A stretch of DNA of 64,000 nt from assembly GCA_963752935.1 (NCBI GenBank), contig CAVWAL010000020.1, forward strand, positions 310,001-374,000, read 5' to 3'. The stretch comes from RI-153 sp963752935 (GTDB taxonomy: Bacteria > Chloroflexota > Anaerolineae > Caldilineales > Caldilineaceae). The notes below the pieces were generated by a model. It was not told where the DNA came from. It ran no database searches and worked only from the letters and a program-made list of their open reading frames with translations. Positions 62,105 to 64,000 of this stretch are shown here, one piece after another (position 1 is the first letter of the stretch; the number at the start of each line of letters is the position of its first letter). Position numbers and translations under genes: made by a program.

Positions 62105-63106
62105 TTGACCCGTCCTTATGTGCAGATTTCAGCAGAAAACCAGATCGACACACTGCGCGCCCACTTGCAACGCATGTTGCCGCGCTTCGTTGCCATCGAT
62201 GGTGTGCTGGGCGTGACGTTGAACGGCGGGCTGTCGCGCGGTTACGCCGACCATCTTTCCGAGATCGACGTGACGCTTTTCCTTGCCTCCGCCGCCTACC
62301 ACCGCTGGCAACAGGACAAATTCCCTGTGGCCCTGGGCATCACCGTATTGGACGGTCAACTCTACGACATCAAAATCGTGGACATCGCCGCCGAGGAGCA
62401 GCGCGCCTGGGAAGACGTGGCGCTGTGGGATGCCTCCTATGCACAGATTCTCTATGATCCCGAGGGGCGGGTGCAGCGGTTGTTTGAGGAGAAGCTGGCC
62501 CCACGCCCCGACCCCGCCGCCGCCGCCGGACCGATGATGGGCTGTTGGTGGCATTTCGAGCTGGCCGCCGAGATCTGGATCCATCGCGGGGACGTGTTGC
62601 AAGGCCATCAAATGCTCAACCAGGCCGTGGACAATCTGGTGCAGGCGCTCTTCCTGGCCAACCGTGAGTACATTCCCCACGAAAAGTGGCTGCTGCACAT
62701 GAGCCGCAGCCTCGCCTGGCAGCCCGCAGACTGGAACAATCGCCTGCGCGCCGCCCTCTCCACCGGCGAGATGGATATGGAAAGCGTGCGCACCCGTCAA
62801 ACCATTATCCGCCAATTGTGGACAGAAGTGGACGACTCCATCCGAGCGACTTTTTTCCCCGATCTACCGGTGCGCATGATGCAGAAATCGACGTTCGACA
62901 GCCTGAAGCAGTTGGTTGATAACAGCCCAATCTCTGTGGCCGATTGGCAGGCGCAAACCGGCAGCGGACTGCCTAACCGCGATCCCTTCCACCCGCTGTT
63001 CCGCATCGAGGATGGGCAGATTCTCCTCGACCATGCGGCGCTGCTCAAGCTTGGCCCCGAAGCAATGTACTCCTGGCAGTACGATGTGCTCAACGCGCTG
63101 CGCTGA
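62105..63106 (+). CDS. Nucleotidyltransferase-domain protein of unknown function
   Basis: 333 residues from a TTG at 62105 (reading TRPYVQISAENQID), preferred because AAAGGAG lies five bases before it; a longer frame overlaps the methyltransferase. LNGGLSRGYADHLSEIDVTL (~39-58) resembles the GG/S ... D-x-D nucleotidyltransferase fold, and the helical C-terminal half (LNQAVDNLVQALFLANREYI) looks like a DUF4037-type or HEPN-like helical bundle. Such proteins modify antibiotics, tRNA or proteins. Substrate unknown. Confidence 0.75.
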   Translation: MTRPYVQISAENQIDTLRAHLQRMLPRFVAIDGVLGVTLNGGLSRGYADHLSEIDVTLFLASAAYHRWQQDKFPVALGITVLDGQLYDIKIVDIAAEEQRAWEDVALWDASYAQILYDPEGRVQRLFEEKLAPRPDPAAAAGPMMGCWWHFELAAEIWIHRGDVLQGHQMLNQAVDNLVQALFLANREYIPHEKWLLHMSRSLAWQPADWNNRLRAALSTGEMDMESVRTRQTIIRQLWTEVDDSIRATFFPDLPVRMMQKSTFDSLKQLVDNSPISVADWQAQTGSGLPNRDPFHPLFRIEDGQILLDHAALLKLGPEAMYSWQYDVLNALR

Positions 63107-63127
63107 AGACCCGGCAGTCGACCCTGG

Positions 63128-63241
63128 TGATGCGTCAAGCGTGACTGGTTGGGTAGGGGCGCTGCTTGCTGCGCCCGCCAGCACTGTGGGCGCAGCAAGC
63201 AGCGCCCCTACGGAATTGACATCACTTGACCACCCGACACT
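63128..63241. repeat. Hairpin repeat, expanded form
   Basis: Same outer ends as 24097-24170 (GTGATGCGTCAAGCGTGA and ATCACTTGACC), but the centre is longer: GGGCGCTGCTTGCTGCGCCC, an 11-base spacer, then its complement GGGCGCAGCAAGCAGCGCCC, giving a much longer stem. Confidence 0.75.
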
Positions 63242-63293
63242 AGATTGGACACGGACTCTGCACAGTCGTGTTCCGGCCGTTTTCGCCCGAAAC

Positions 63294-64000
63294 TCACAGC
63301 AGCCTTTCCAACTGGGCGCGTAGACCGGAAGAGGCTTCGATGATCCGCGCCTGCCGGTAGAGACGCTCAAACCCGGGCAGATTGCAGCGCGCCATGACGA
63401 CAGCCTCGGCTACCGACGGGGGCAGCAGCGAGTGGAAGCGCCCCAGTTCGAGGAAGGGTTCCACACGCGGCAACAGCCGAGACAGCACCACCCGTGCCTG
63501 CGCAGCGTGGAATGGCGGCAATTGAGCCGGCGCCCCCGGCACAAAGAGACAGTGTGCGTTGACCGGCATCACCGGTGCTCTATCGTCGTCCATCTCTTCG
63601 TGGACGCCGAAGTGCGATTGCAGCAGGTCCGCCAGCAGCAGGCCGTAGACATCGCCCCAAAAGTGAAAAAGCCAACTCCCTTCGGCGACTGGGATCGACG
63701 CCATCTCGCCCTCAGCCATCCCCAGCAGCCGCGCCACGGCCTGGCTCACATCCAGCGGGGTGGCGAAGGGCGTGGTGTGGCTGCGCAGATCCACGTCCAC
63801 ATCCCCGGGGCCGCTTCGCGCCACACCCACCCGATAGCGATCACGCCAGCGCACCGTCAACGTATGCCCGCCCAACCGCAGCCTATCGCCTACAAAGAGG
63901 CGCTGACTCGTCTGCGCCAGCAGGCGTCCGCTGTAGGCATCCACCAATTGCAGCGTCAGCGGATCGCCACCAATGTTGCTGTAGATCTCGTGGGCGTCCA
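63294..64000 (-). CDS. Probable Lhr-like helicase, C-terminal part (5'-truncated by window)
   Basis: The frame stays open to the window edge; the first complete codons read DAHEIYSNIGGDPLTLQLVD, then AYSGRLLAQ, FVGDRLRLGGHTLTVRW and RVGVARSGPGDVDVDLRS. The 'YSNIG...VVDA.SG..' and 'F.LGG..W.V' blocks are typical of the C-terminal region of large Lhr-type DEAD/DEAH helicases. The catalytic domains would lie upstream, outside the window. Lhr helicases act in DNA repair and RNA processing. The call rests on pattern only. Confidence 0.6.
   Translation of the reverse strand, partial: DAHEIYSNIGGDPLTLQLVDAYSGRLLAQTSQRLFVGDRLRLGGHTLTVRWRDRYRVGVARSGPGDVDVDLRSHTTPFATPLDVSQAVARLLGMAEGEMASIPVAEGSWLFHFWGDVYGLLLADLLQSHFGVHEEMDDDRAPVMPVNAHCLFVPGAPAQLPPFHAAQARVVLSRLLPRVEPFLELGRFHSLLPPSVAEAVVMARCNLPGFERLYRQARIIEASSGLRAQLERLL

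Overview
The window is bacterial chromosomal DNA of moderately high GC, most likely from the phylum Chloroflexota (Caldilinea/Anaerolineae-like). This rests on protein character (SecA with a C-terminal zinc motif, a RarA-methyltransferase fusion, NurA, AI-2E permease, GAF-type cytosolic histidine kinase, an exported nuclease ending in a 'LYLPS'-type tail) and on the intergenic hairpin repeats. It is an inference from family content. No rRNA, tRNA or CRISPR array was seen.

Layout. 1-24.7 kb is mostly housekeeping: the 3' part of an EEP-fold hydrolase, rarA-MTase, a histidine kinase, secA, a BON-like protein, a LysM/lamin-tail protein, two ATP-grasp genes, a highly charged protein, asnS, a frameshifted MraY/WecA-family transferase, tsaD, an AI-2E permease, nurA, an M1 peptidase, a UvrD-type helicase and a Nudix hydrolase. 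Several gene ends carry long, nearly loopless palindromes that look like bidirectional terminators. 24.7-47.8 kb is metabolic and accessory: a Rieske oxygenase/TetR/MFS operon, fdrA plus a DUF1116 gene (oxamate carbamoyltransferase-like subunits), DedA, an exported nuclease, a CPBP protease, a minus-strand cluster (amidohydrolase, enolase-superfamily enzyme, RraA-like protein, lycopene cyclase), PIG-L, a SET-domain protein, DUF433, a DnaE-type polymerase and a luciferase-like oxidoreductase.

48.1-61.4 kb is the striking part: a graveyard or cassette array of orphan RHS C-terminal ends. Six copies of a ~120-130 bp segment encoding the RHS core C-terminus lie in the same orientation. Each is followed by a different tip, often with a small downstream gene that looks like an immunity gene. 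Three tips belong to one Gly/Ala-rich hydrophobic family, each followed by a small multi-TM protein. One tip carries an HExxH metalloprotease motif and is followed by two paralogous exported proteins. A shared 'CSDW' tip recurs in three broken copies. The array is interrupted by two insertion sequences with identifiable ends and target duplications. One of them splits a higB toxin gene so cleanly that removing it restores a 92-codon frame. The flanks carry several antitoxin genes whose toxins are broken or missing. A ~230 bp MITE-like element occurs twice, with its 33 bp core in opposite orientations; one copy abuts the first RHS fragment.

61.4-64 kb returns to ordinary genes: a SAM methyltransferase, a nucleotidyltransferase-like protein, a second copy of a hairpin repeat, and the C-terminal part of a probable Lhr-like helicase running off the end.
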